Shown here piece after piece: positions 11,104 through 22,417 of a DNA stretch of 64,000 nt. The notes beneath the pieces were generated by a model. The model searched no databases. It saw nothing but the letters and a program-made list of their open reading frames with translations, and was not told the DNA's origin. Position 1 is the stretch's first letter. Every line of letters starts with the position of its first letter. The stretch lies in NCBI RefSeq assembly GCF_014633365.1, contig NC_068338.1:15324616-15388615 (forward strand), read 5' to 3'. The translations under genes and the position numbers were made by a program. This DNA comes from Diospyros lotus (Eukaryota > Streptophyta > Magnoliopsida > Ericales > Ebenaceae).

Positions 11104-11652
11104 CATTCGAATGAGTCTTGTGTCATTCGAATGAGTTTTGAGGCATCCGAATGAATTCTCAGTGTTATCGTAAGTTTTTCCCTTATAACGTACCAGTCAT
11201 TCGAATGAGTCATGTGTTATCGTATCATTCGTATGTGTTTTTGAAGTTTTGAGTCTGTCATTCGAATGAGTTTTCTTGTCATTCGAATGAGCCCTTGAAG
11301 ATTTGAGTAAGTTGTTGCTTTGTATAGTTTAGCATTCGAATGAGTCTCTATGTCATTCGAATGACCCGCGGGTATTCCATTCATTCATTCGAATGGGGGT
11401 ACTGTTGCATTCGAATGAGTTTCTTTCTGCCCATTCAAATGTTGGAAAATTACAAAATTCATTCGAATGAATTTGTGAGTCATTCGAATGAGTCATTGAA
11501 AGATCCGAATAGCCTTTGTTATATATCATCTATCATTCGAATGACCTTGTTATAGTCCATTTTTTTTTCATTCAAATGGGCTGCTGCTTCATTCGAATTG
11601 CTCCTTATGCTTCAGCTGTCTTCCGAATAGTATCATATGGCATCCGAATGAC
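11104..11652 (+). repeat. Array of the palindromic decamer CATTCGAATG
   Basis: I count twelve exact copies, starting at 11104, 11124, 11198, 11259, 11280, 11333, 11354, 11386, 11408, 11460, 11481 and 11534. About eight one- or two-base variants lie among them (for example 11144, 11226, 11432, 11569, 11590, 11641). Spacing is irregular (20-75 bp) and the intervening sequence is not repeated, so this is not a simple tandem repeat. Most copies are followed by AG. It lies several hundred bases downstream of the TATA-like box, in the part of the LTR that would be transcribed. Confidence 0.9.
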
Positions 11653-12149
11653 TTCCAATAAATTCTTAATGCAAGTCTTAAATTTAATATAAATATTCAA
11701 TTATTCAAATATTGAATTTTTATGCCAAGATATGATAAAATCCAATATGCCATGCCCCTACTCAGAAATTAAAAAATCTTTGTATTCCAATATATTAAAG
11801 ATCAGATTACATGTTTAGCATTATTTTGTGAGATTATGTGCATACATATTTGTATGAGCATTGAGCATGACCTTATATGGAGCACTACATATTGTGTGCT
11901 AGCATTTATATGAGCATTGCATTATGTGCGCTAGGCGGCTTGTCCGCAGGGATCTCACTAGTATCAGTATCAGTTATTTCTCAGTTATGAGTTGCTCGTC
12001 TGATGTCGACCAGGGGGCTAGGGGCATATTGCCCACAATATGTGCTTACGATTTTTATGTTTTCAGGATTCAGATCAGTCAGGTATATATTATAGTTGTG
12101 TGGGCCTATGAGCCAAAGTTGCATACTTGCATTTAATTTACAGTTTATG

Positions 12150-13537
12150 TGTTAGAATTATGCCCCACGAGCCAATTATATTTACATGTAATTGATCATA
12201 CTTTACATGTAGTTGTCATCATTATTTATTGTAATCCATTCTTGACAAAGTCCATAGATCAAATAGGCTTATGGAATATGGTTGTGCATAGAGATGACGA
12301 TCATGAAACATATTCCTTACAATGCTTGATCTTAAATGTTCCTAGTCATAGAGTTATTAGGATTGGACACTAATAACTCGGATAGACTAGCACATATGAT
12401 GCATGCTCAATTTGGAGAATGTCTCGTTTCATGGACATTGGTGTTAGGACATTAGTGAATATATGTGGGTGCTTATTATAAGAATAAGTACACTGAACTG
12501 ACCCGCTACAGAATTTCTAATGGTTATTTTTAATGTCGAATTGGAATTTCTGTGTTGCAATAGTGCAGATTGATCCTTAAACTTGAGACATCATGGTAGT
12601 CTTATATTTGACTAGTTACGCTTTGGTTCTTTTTTGGATTCTAATGGAGTCATTAACAAATTATCATTGGGCATAACCTTATCACATATGAAGGCTTGTG
12701 AATGTTGAAATAGGATTCATCACTTATCGATAAGATGAGAATATGTCCTATGTATTCCGATGATTTCATGACTGGGGAAATCCTTGGCTAAGGTGAGGTG
12801 GAAATCAAAAGGTGTTTTGATTTCACCTATCAAGTCATAAATTTGGAATTAATTCATAGTTATTGAATGATTAGGGTTTCGTCATAAAACTATACCCTAA
12901 ATTCAATCAGGACATAGATTGATGAAAGGATTTTACTGTACGGTAATTGCAATTGAAAATGTTCGTGTTTTTCCATCGTTGGCTAGGTATTCATGGCATG
13001 TTGCTAGACATTAACCATGATATGTAGGGTTTTAGAATTAATTTGATTAATTCTAAAACTATTAATTAAAGAGTTTAATTAAGAAGCCCATGAGATATGC
13101 TAATTAAGAAACCCATAAGTTTAATTAAAGAGTTTAATTAATCTAATGAGTTGGGCCTTCATATAGCCCAATAGAGTTGGCCCTACATCTAGCCCAATGG
13201 TGGACCTAAGGGGTCACACACTTAGGTAGAGCCCGTTCCACAATTTAAAAGAGAGATTCGGCCCAATGTGATTATGAGCTGAGCCTAAATCGTTTAGGGG
13301 TTTTCCAAAGGCACAATTAGGGTTTTTTTTTTTTAACTCTATAAATATTCCACTTAAGAAGCTGGAAAAATAAGGAAAATTTCGGATCTCTCAAAGGCGC
13401 CTAAGGTTACTAGCATTACTCGAGGCGTTCATGGAAAAGGGTCGATCGTGTGGACCGACTTGGAGGAGTTCGTGTTTGCGACTCTACGGATCAAACAAGG
13501 TGGAATCGAAGCTTCACGGTTGGCCAGTTTCCTAACA
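12150..13537 (+). mobile_element. Solo LTR, TGTTAGAATT...CCTAACA (probably copia)
   Basis: 1388 bp with inverted ends TGTTAG/CTAACA and the perfect duplication TTATG (12145-12149, 13538-13542). It is inserted in the 10124-14020 LTR, and removing it restores that LTR. A TATA-like CTATAAATATTCC lies near 13338. No coding sequence or primer site is present. The short inverted ends and size suggest Ty1/copia; the lineage is not determinable here. Orientation is inferred from the TATA-like box. Confidence 0.88.
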
Positions 13538-14146
13538 TTATGTGCACTATATCTTGTAAATGAAATCCAATGATTATTATATCTCTCAGTACAAGTTCAG
13601 TAAGTATTTTATCGGTATCGATATTCTTTGATTCATCTTCGGTTATTCTTTCCAGCTTATTACTTGCTGAGCTTTGTAGCTCACCTTGTACTCTTCACCA
13701 TTCCAGATCCTAGTAGGGGGAGTACCAGATGTGGGGCCTAGCAGCAGTGGTCAGTAGTGTGTGTACGTGGAGCCACTCAAGACCAAAGATGTCTAGGAGT
13801 TTATTAGTTTATAGTGTTTGTCAGTTTAGTATGAGTTTACATTTCAGTTGAGGGATTTTCCCTTAGACAGAGTTTATGGTTTTAAGTTTGTGTTGACTCG
13901 GAGTTTTATTTCAGTTGGTTAAGATATTCATTAGGGTATCAGATTTTAGTTTATCAGTCAATTTTATTTTATTTCCCGTATCACCTCTTCTCGGGCAGTT
14001 CTAGGAGAGGGGGCGCTACACCTCGTGTATCGTACGCTTTGTATGTGTGTTGTGAGATCTAATGCAGGTACTACAGCCTGAGCATGACCTAAAAAGGCCA
14101 CAGAGTTGCATGGCCCTCAGGAAATTAGCAAGAAAACCACACTACA

Positions 14147-15370
14147 ATTCCACCCTCGAGGGTTGAGTCGCCTAGTTACAATCTGGGGCCGATGACCTCG
14201 AATTGGACCGGGATCACCCGATGCTCCGATGCCTATGCTCGCAAGCTTACTTGGATCCCTCGATTGAGTCTAGTGCTACACCCCTAAGCTAGACCCAACT
14301 CCTTGGTTGATTCGATGCCTAGGCCTCTAGACAAACTCAGAAGCCCGGCGGGAGTCCCATGCTAGACCTTTGGCCAAACCCAGATTCCCTTGGCAGACTA
14401 ATCCTTGAAAGGTGTGGATGAAGACGAAACAGCGGTGTAACAACTCAAATAACAATTCCACCCCTCGAGGGTTGAGTCGCCTAGTTACAATCTGGTGCCA
14501 ATAACCTCGGATTGGATTGGGGTCACTGGATGTTCCGATGCCTATGCATGTAGGCTCACTTAGATCCCTCGATTGATTTCGGTGCTATACCCCTAAGCTA
14601 AACCTGACCCCTTAGTTGATCCGGCGCTTAGGCCTCCTGACAAACTTGAAAGCCTGGCAAGAATCCCGCGCCAGAGCTTTGGCTAAACCTAGATTCCCTA
14701 AGGTAGACTAATCCTTGAATGAAGACAAAATACCGGTGCGATAACTCAAATAATGATTCCACCGTTCGAGGAATGACTTGCCTAGTTACAATCTGGTGTC
14801 GATGACCTCGGGACGGATCAAAATCAATTGATGCTCCGATGTCTCTGCCCGCAAGCTCACCTGGATCCCTCGATTGAGTTCGATTCTACACCCATAAGCT
14901 AAACCTTTCTCCGTGGTTGATCCGAAGCCTAGGCCTCTTGTCAAACTCAGATGCCCAGCAAGAATCCCACGCCGGACCTTTGGCTAAAACTAGATTCCCT
15001 AAGGTGGACTAATCCTCGAAGGGAGCAATAGAAGATGAAACAACGATAAGATGACCTAGAAAATGATTCCGCCCTCAAAAGGTTCAGTTGCCTAGTTTAA
15101 TCTAGTGCCTGTGACCTAAGACTAGCCCGAGATCACCAGATGCTCTGATGCCTATACCCGTAGGCTCACTTGGATCCCTTGATTGAGTCCAATGCTAAGC
15201 CCCTAAGGTAGACCCAACTCCTTGGTTGATCTGGCGCCTAAGCCTCCAAGCAAATTCGAACGCCCAACAGGAATCCCGTGATGGACCTTTAGCCAAACCT
15301 AGATTACCTATGGTAGACAAACCTAAAAAAGGAAGATCAGTACCACTAAAAAGTACCCTACTTGAAAACT
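14147..15370 (+). repeat. About 305-bp tandem repeat, 4 units
   Basis: Units start at about 14147, 14455, 14755 and 15065 (spacing 300-310 bp). Each begins ATTCCACCCTCGAGGGTTGA or a variant, followed by GTCGCCTAGTTACAATCTGG, GATGCTCCGATGCCTATG, GGATCCCTCGATTGAG, CCCCTAAGCTAGACC and AGATTCCCTAAGGTAGACTAATCC. Divergence between neighbours looks like 10-20 percent. Tandem arrays in the 3' untranslated region are known in Tat-group Ty3/gypsy elements (Ogre/Retand type), and the position between gag and polypurine tract fits. Confidence 0.9.
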
Positions 15371-17486
15371 ACACACTTACCTTTGTGTCATCTCACAAAA
15401 ATCTGGTGATAAGGCATTCCCTTAAATTTAACGACCCAGAGAGCTTGATGCCGTGGCATGACCCTTATGATCAAATTTAGGACACGATGTTCATCCTAGA
15501 CTCCCTACGACGAATGGGCCCCAAGTAGGGGTCGTATGAGAGGAAGATGTCGAACTGTAGAGGTAGTTGAAGAAAAGTCTAAGCTAAGGTTAACTCAGAT
15601 CATTGATAAGAACATGGATATTGATGCCCAACAACCTACTCTACCAAAACCGTGCAACGGTTAATTTAGATGGAAAGGTATTGAACATAACGTGCCCAAA
15701 TGACTAAACGGGTATCGAAGAAATCAAGCAGTGGTAACTCATCCACAGTAAGGTATCAAATCTATGATGTTTCTTTAAAAACCAGTGCTTGGAGCTCTTA
15801 GAATGAAAATGATCTGCTTGACTCTGGGGGGTTGAGCCCATGTTATAACCTTATGCTGGACTCCACCTAGCCTATGGCTTTACCATGGGTGACCTGGTGT
15901 GAGCAACTTCGCCTGGAAATCACTCGACGGTTAGAGTGGGAGGGTGCCCAGCCAAAAGACTAGTTTATTGTAACAATTTAACTCTAAGGGTCCCACATTC
16001 TTAAAACCCACCGAGATGGTCAAGGTAGAGATGGCCACACCGTGATCCTCCATGATAACCTGGTGAAAGGCTAAGAGGCAACATAAGTTGCATTGGCAAT
16101 TTCACCCTATTTAGTCATTGTTATCCTAGCACTCGAACCAGTGGTGTTTGATCTGAGGTACACAAGAAGCTCATTTTTCCTTGCTCTATCATCCATGGTT
16201 TTTTATTTAAAAAAAAAAAAAGAGAGCTTATATATGTCAAACTACATTGGCTTGATTGAGTTAAGAATTTCAAGCAATAACTCTATGATTGAGAATCCAG
16301 ATGCTGGATGACAAGGTGAGGAAAAAGCTTTAGCTTGTGAATAACATAATACTCTTGCAAAGACTAAGGCATTGTGTCAACCAATCTTGTCTTTCCATGT
16401 TTAATCTCTTGACTAACATGGTTGGCAGATATAAGGGAACGCGTGAGAGCATTACCAGGTACCATTACTTATCGTAATCATTTTTATGCCTAGTACATGC
16501 ATCCATACTCATTCACAAGTGTACAATGTGAAACACACAAATTAGCAGCGTATTTTGCAAGAAAACCAAATATATCATAGGCACAATTTAAAACAATTAC
16601 ATTTGAGAACATAAAATACATGAAGAAAATACAAAGAAAATTAAATAGCAAAAACCCAATATATGAATGGTCCAGTTGGGGTGACTGGCTATTGGAGAGC
16701 CATTCTCATAGCTCCGATTAGATTGTCCCCAAGGTTTTTTCTTTAACTCACTTGAAATATTGTCTTCCACGCCTCCTAGACGGCTCTTAAGATGCCCAAA
16801 GAAATACTCTTCTCTTAAACACGTATTGGGCCTGTGACCTAGAGAGGTTGGCGATATCATTCTTTGTCCCTAGGTCGAGATACTCATAAGAATTCTAAAA
16901 ATTAAGGTCAAATGGACACTAGTCCAAAGCATTGGGGGAAGTCACCTTAGGCAAATACATCATCTTGGGGTAAGACCCATTGAGACACTTCGATCCCAGT
17001 AAAATCTAGCTTAAATAAAACCCAAGTTTAAATATGACGAAACCGCTTACGTAAACTTCTTTACTCCTGAATGCATTCCTTAGAAGGTTCATCTCCCCTG
17101 AGCGCTCAACTATCTCTTCTTGTGTCCTGGCTCACGACAAAAACCTTATCGCTACCATAACATTTCTATCTCTTGAGCCGTTGGGCTATCTCCCTGGTGT
17201 TCCGTTGCCAATAGGGCTTATACTTCCATTTATCATGCTCTAAAGACAAGCCTTTATGTTTCCCTAAATGGATCATCTTTTAGGATGCCTCGAGCTATGC
17301 CTCCAACTTTTTTGCCACCCACTTGACATGCTGAGCTCTACTCACTGCCAATCCTAACTTTAATAAAGGATCTCATTTCTGTGTCAACATGAGGCCATGA
17401 ATCGTTAAAAAATAGGTTTGTCCATTAAGGCAAGTGGATGTGCGAGAAGTAATATATTGTTCCCTTCAACTTAAAAGTCAAAGCAA
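15371..17486 (+). other. Non-coding internal region of the pol-less element
   Basis: Contains only short open frames, none with a protein motif I recognise. The longest useful one (15226-15480) overlaps the last 305-bp unit and runs into a stretch ending PWHDPYDQI, which I cannot place. Otherwise it holds an A-run near 16208 and mixed-composition sequence up to the polypurine tract. Confidence 0.55.
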
Positions 17487-17501
17487 AGTGTGGGGGGCTA
17501 T
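17487..17501 (+). other. Polypurine tract
   Basis: AAAGTGTGGGGGGCT directly precedes the TGTTGTGCC start of the 3' LTR. This is the expected site for priming plus-strand DNA synthesis, and it confirms plus orientation. Confidence 0.7.
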
Positions 17502-18855
17502 TGTTGTGCCATAATTTTTTTGAAAATAACGTCCACCTAGTGGTTTACATTAATAAATCCAAGCAGACGTATTTTTAATGAGTAATTCCAAGTGAGGGTA
17601 TTTTTTCCAAAGAATAAATCATGATTAAATGGCAAGGAAATAATTAATAATGCTTATAATGTAAATATTCATGATCTAGGGGGCAAAATGGTCCAAGAAA
17701 AAATGTGGCACTATTCCCTATTGTTGTACCAAGAGAATCAAGAGCAAGAAAAAGGAGGATTTTTAAAGAAAAAATAAAAATGCTCGTGAAAGTGTGTTGG
17801 AAGCCCATTTAGGGCAGTGTGTTGTGAGCCCTCTTACGGTAACATCCTTGTCGCAAGCCTTGTGGAGAGGCCTTGCGGCAACGACCTTGGCACAAGCCAT
17901 GCGACAGTGTGCTACTCGCGACAAAGGTTTGCTTGCTGGTTGTCTGAGTTTGCGGCCACACACCTCGTGCATGGCCCACTCAGTAAGCAACACGTGTCAA
18001 CACTAACTATCCTTGAGACTCGTGCCCTATAAATACCCAACTACAGGATAATGAAAGGGACTTCGGAATTTGGTAAAAAAACTTTGACACATTGACTACG
18101 TTTTGATGATTTTTGTGAACAATTATATTCATCTAGTACTGACATAGGCATCAGAAGGTCGTCATAGGCGAGGATTCCCGCAAGCCTTTTAACCCATCTT
18201 TGAGTATGAACAGGGACAGATCCTTGTGGAAAAATCCTTAAAGCAAGAGTCTTAAGGTTAAGGTGCTTAAGGCAAGATCCATGTGGCGAAGATAGATCCT
18301 TGTGGCTAAATCCTTGCAGCGAGAGTCTTAAGGCGAAGATACTTGAGGTAACATCCTTGTAGCGAGACAAATCTTTGTAGTGAAATCCTTACGGCGAGAG
18401 TCTAAAGGTGAATGTGCTTGAGGTAAGATTCTTGTGGCGAAGATAGATCCTTGTGGCGAAATCCTTGCAACGAGAGTCTTAAGGCAAAAGTGCTTGAGGC
18501 AAGATCCTTGTGGTGAAGATGAATCCTTGCGACGAGAGTCTTAAGGCGAAGGTGCTTGAGGCAAGATCATTGTGGCGAGACAGATCTCTGTGGGGAAATC
18601 CTTGCGGCGAGATTCTTAAGGAAAATGTGCTTGAGGCAAGATCCTTGTGGCGAGATGGATCCTTGTGGCGAGATAGATCCTTACGGTGAAATCTTTGTAG
18701 CAAGATAAATCCTTGCAGTGAGGTCTTGGATGCGAGCATCCTTGTGGCAAACACCCTTGCGACAACTTTACTTACAACAACTTTATTTCCCCCAACACCG
18801 AGCTCGAGTATGTCCCACATCATAAAATTTAATTGTTGTATTTTTTGCAACAATA
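17502..18855 (+). repeat. 3' LTR of the pol-less element
   Basis: 1354 bp against 1006 bp for the 5' LTR. Compared with the 5' LTR it lacks part of the GTGCCGCAAGC-rich U3 (about 17800-17930 is shorter). It has an added segment at 18100-18220 and more 75-bp units. TATA-like CCCTATAAATACCC lies at about 18025. Confidence 0.85.
18248..18690 (+). repeat. 75-bp tandem repeat, about 6 units (3' LTR)
   Basis: GTCTTAAGGC-type starts occur near 18252, 18327, 18402, 18477, 18537 and 18613. Each is followed by GTGCTTGAGGCAAGATCC and one or two CCTTGTGGCGA blocks. One unit (18477) is about 15 bp shorter. Confidence 0.85.
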
Positions 18856-18860
18856 ACATT

Positions 18861-19273
18861 CAAATAAATTTTAGAAACAAATTCTAGAAAAAATTAAAAA
18901 TTTTAAGTTAGAGACAAAAAATATTTCATCTCTATTTGTGGATAGAAATGAGTTTTCAAATAGAAAACCCATTTTTGATATTTTTCTTATATTACAAAAC
19001 GGCCACAAAAGCTTTCTAACATTACAAAAGCAGCCCATAAAACATTTCTTAGCATTTTGGAAACGGAAACATTTTGAAAACGCTAAAACGACGCCCTAGA
19101 GAAGTTTTCGTGCATCATAGTCCAATGCAGTGATTGTTGTATGGATTTGATTGGTATTCCCCATGATGTGGATTTGGGGTGTATTTACCAGGGAGATTAA
19201 TTCTCTGTGATTTTGCTGGAAGAAAAAATTATGGATAATTCTATATTTGAATTTTGTGTCAAGGTAGAAATTA
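18861..19273. other. Right flank of the pol-less element, no gene
   Basis: AAACGGAAAC-type phrases (19030-19090) match the left flank at 7705-7760, supporting that they were joined before the insertion. 19110-19270 is mixed sequence without a recognisable motif. Confidence 0.4.
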
Positions 19274-19647
19274 TGACAATTGTAACTCAAAATTTAAATT
19301 CATTTGTGATTGAGATTCCTAATTTAACCATAATTAAAATTTCAAATTTAATTGTGATTGAGATTTATCTTAATTGAAGACTTATTTTCATGGTTTATCT
19401 TCTGATCAAAATATAATTTATTGTGTACATTTATAGATGAGTGTTAGGTCTATAAATAGGTGTCCAATACTCTAAAATTATTATGGATAGCAATATCACT
19501 TTTATAGTATCAATATCATCATGGTGATATTTTGTTATCTTTACTTGTGTTTTTTTTATCGATTTGAGTTTTCAACGTTAAATTTTTGTGTTCGTTTATG
19601 TAGCTGATGATTTAATTGTGGTTTGTTATCAATCCAAAATCCTAACA
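19274..19647 (+). mobile_element. LTR-like fragment related to the LTR at 54177
   Basis: It starts TGACAATTGTAAC and ends AATCCTAACA. It follows the 54177-54627 LTR over its length, sharing GTGATTGAGATT, CTTCTGATCA, GTCTATAAATAGGTG, CCAATACTCT and GATGATTTAATTGTGG-like blocks. TCTATAAATAGG near 19450 is a TATA-like box. Flanking pentamers (AATTA, TAATC) do not match, so I cannot prove a clean solo LTR. Confidence 0.6.
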
Positions 19648-19652
19648 TAATC

Positions 19653-21338
19653 AAAAGGTAAAAGTATTTCTCATACAAATATTTTGATATTTAGGTCAGA
19701 TCTTTATATTCAAAAAAGTTAGTAAAGCTCGTTTGTAAGTAGAAGTGACTTACCTTCAAGAAATGATGACTCTTTTATTTATAAAGGAGATTGAGAGTTT
19801 GTGACAAGTATCTTTAATATTTCGAGATCGACTAAGATCTAAACTCTTATGGATAAGTCATATCATTTACGAAATTATCGAAAGAATTTTGAAATTATCT
19901 ATTTTTTTTTTTTCAATAGGAATATCTCACAAGTGAGTCTTTGAGAGACCTCTAGTAGCCTAGCACTTCTTTCCTCCCCTAGTGGGATTGCTCTACAAGA
20001 GAGTCTTTGGGGGAGAGGGTTAGGTCTCTCTGAGTCTCAATCAATAACCTTTTCAACCTTTTGGATCTTTTCTTTTTTGGGCTTGATCCTTTGTTGGTGG
20101 GTCTTGACCTCTGACACATAAATAAAAAATATTTTACTTATTTTTATTGTCCCAACACTTAGAGAATAAAAAACAAAATTTGCTTAGGATTAAAATATTT
20201 TTTTAGTAAAAATATATATATATATGTATATAAAGTGAGGTTAAAGAAAAATAAAAAATATAGACAAAATTTGAGGAATTTATTGGATTACCAAACCCAT
20301 TTAGCTCTTAGTATTTAATTAGTTAAATTTAATATTTAATATTTAACAAATCATATAAATTTAAAAAAAATATTATTTATCTAAATTGGATGTCCACTCT
20401 AGATGGTATTTTTTTATTGGGTAATGAAAAGATATATAATAAATATTGATATAATATATCATCTAAATTAAGGTTGAATTTTTAATATAAATAAATAATA
20501 TTATTCAAATTTAAAACCCTTTAAATTTGCGTGAACCGTGGAAAAAGCAGGGCATAAAGTGGGAATGAGATTACGTTGACGGGACGTTGCTTCATGCTCC
20601 AGTGTCCGTCCATTCACTCTGAATGTGTTCCGTCGCTTTCGCCATTTCAGTCCCAACGCGGCCACCATTAGCCCACGTAGTCCGCCTTCTTTTGTCTTTT
20701 TCATCCAATTTCAACCAAACTACGTCTACCCCTAGTATGAAAATCCACCAAACAATATGAAAAAAAAAAAAAAAAAAGATTAATGAAGATACAGCTCGTA
20801 GGGTTAAAATAAAAAGATATATTTGTTATTTTATATATATGATAATAAAATTCTATTAAAATTAAAAAAAATAATTATAAGATAGCTATCAAACTAAGTT
20901 CGTTATGCGGCACATGTTGTGTGGTAACATCAATCCCTAGTTAATAAATAGTTATATACCAGGGAAAAAGAGTTAAAAAATTTAAAATAAATACCTAAAA
21001 ATAAATAAGAGACTTCTAGATACTTAAATCACGGGCAAGGGTGGAGGGACAACCATCTCAGCCCTTAGAACATGGCATGAGTTAGGAAATGAAGGGTATA
21101 GTTGTAATTTTATAGGTGAGCAGTTGATGAGTTAATGACCTGGTTGAAAAAAGAAAGGATAGGAGATGACACATATAGAGAATTAATTTACAAAGATGGT
21201 AAAAAACAAGATGATGATGATCATGAAGATTATTGTTGGAGGAAACGTTGAAAGGTATCTTGAAAAAAATAATCATGGTGGAAATTAAGGAATAAATTCT
21301 CAATCAAATCATTTTTCTAATACCAATGGAGAAGGACT
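19653..21338. other. AT-rich spacer, no gene identified
   Basis: Contains A- and T-runs (19903, 20761), a short TA block near 20213-20232, and a more GC-balanced patch at 20520-20740 around GTGTCCGTCCATTCACTC. Small open frames are present on both strands but show no family features. The right end (20990-21338) may belong to the retroelement whose gag is split by the following DNA elements. Confidence 0.4.
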
Positions 21339-21341
21339 TTA

Positions 21342-22291
21342 GGGTGTGTTTGATTGTAAATATAGAATTTGTATGAAAAAAAAATATTTCCTAAGCAATT
21401 GAATTATCTAGAATTCAATTTTTTAAGAAATATTAATTAAATTAGTTTGATTGGCTTAATTTTTTACTTAGAAATTGTTGTACTTTTTCACCTTTTGATG
21501 TTTAATTGTCATTATTTTTTACGAAAATAATCACATATATACATAGAAATAATCAATAATCAACTATATAAAATAATCAAATATACAAACACAAAATAAT
21601 CAAGTAATCAGGCAGTGGGTCTTTAGCTGCCCGACAAGTTCAGCCACAACTGTCGTCGCCGCCTAGCCACAGCCACCGTCATCATTTAGCCACTATCGCT
21701 GTCATTAGCCACCGCTGCTGGTCGAGTCATCGTTCATTGTCGTCGCCTACCGCGCCATGGAATCGCCACCCCTACATTGCAACCTTTTATCTTCCTCATG
21801 CAACGTCTCCTTTCGTCTTCTCCAATCACCGCTCACGTTTTCGTCATTGCCTATGCCTTAGTCGATGGTTGTCGCCTACGTCTTTTCTAGTCACCGCCCA
21901 TACATTCACCATTGCCTATGTTCTGCAAGTCGTCGATGGTTGCCGCTACAAGTCATCGCTGCTCACTGCTCGCCAATGGTCTTGCAACCGCCAGATCTGG
22001 TCGATCCTTCTCTTCTCCGATCAATCCTTTTATTCTCTTCTCCGTTGATAGGTGGTGGTGGAAGAGGAAGGCCAGTTACGTGGTGGGTGGATTTTTACAT
22101 TTCCATAAAAAATTGCATCTACCCACCCTATGAGAAAGCCAATTCCAGTAAAAGTAGAAAAATAGCATCATGTGACCACAAGTGAGAAAATATTTTCCAT
22201 GAAATATTTGGCTAATCAAACACCTCAAAAACTAAAATTTGGGTGGAAAATAACCATTTTCCATAAAAAAGATGGTCAATCAAACAGACCC
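21342..22291. mobile_element. PIF/Harbinger-like non-autonomous element, TTA duplication
   Basis: Ends are GGGTGTGTTTGATTG and CAATCAAACAGACCC (imperfect inverted repeats), flanked by TTA on both sides (21339-21341, 22292-22294). A 3-bp TTA duplication is the PIF/Harbinger hallmark. Subterminal parts are AT-rich. The centre (21610-22080) is much more GC-rich, with repeated GTCGCC/CCACCG words. No transposase is visible. The superfamily call rests on TSD length and the G-rich ends; hAT elements can have similar ends but duplicate 8 bp. Confidence 0.7.
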
Positions 22292-22417
22292 TTAGTATTT
22301 TATGAAACTAATGGAAGACGAGTTTTGTGAGGACAAAGAAAGTTACACTTAAGCATATTACTCTCATATCCGTTTACTGAGGCTATTTCTAAAGCACCAC
22401 TCCTACCTCATTTTAAT

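Larger units (their letters stand above)
10124..14020 (+). mobile_element. Solo LTR, TGTAATGACCC...GGGCGCTACA (gypsy type), with nested solo LTR
   Basis: It starts TGTAATGACCCG and ends GGGGGCGCTACA, with the perfect 5-bp duplication CCTCG on both sides (10119-10123, 14021-14025). A copia-type solo LTR sits inside at 12150-13537. Without that and its duplication the LTR is about 2.5 kb. A TATA-like TATATATAGATC lies at about 10491. The very long LTR and TGTAAY...RYTACA ends fit Ty3/gypsy chromoviruses of the Tekay/Del type. It has no primer site or coding sequence. It is inserted in the pol-less element. Confidence 0.9.
7906..18855 (+). mobile_element. Pol-less Ty3/gypsy-like LTR retrotransposon, 10.95 kb
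   Basis: Two related LTRs (7906-8911 and 17502-18855) begin TGTTATGCCA / TGTTGTGCCA and end at GCAACAACA / GCAACAATA. They are flanked by near-identical 5-bp duplications GCATT (7901-7905) and ACATT (18856-18860). A degenerate primer site follows the 5' LTR, and a G-rich polypurine tract precedes the 3' LTR. After removing a nested solo LTR (10124-14025), the internal region is about 4.7 kb. It holds only a gag-like start, two tandem arrays and non-coding sequence. I see no protease, reverse transcriptase, RNase H or integrase. Tandem arrays and this primer-site type fit the Tat group of Ty3/gypsy, and the element would depend on an autonomous partner. Confidence 0.85.

Noticed and set aside
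11104..11652. CATTCGAATG array as a CRISPR array or a heat-shock element cluster
   Set aside because: The genome is a plant and spacing is irregular (20-75 bp), so it is not CRISPR. Heat-shock elements need GAA and TTC units two bases apart, whereas here TTC and GAA abut.
19274..19647. Clean solo LTR
   Set aside because: Homology to the 54177 LTR is clear, but flanking pentamers do not match, so it is recorded only as an LTR-like fragment.
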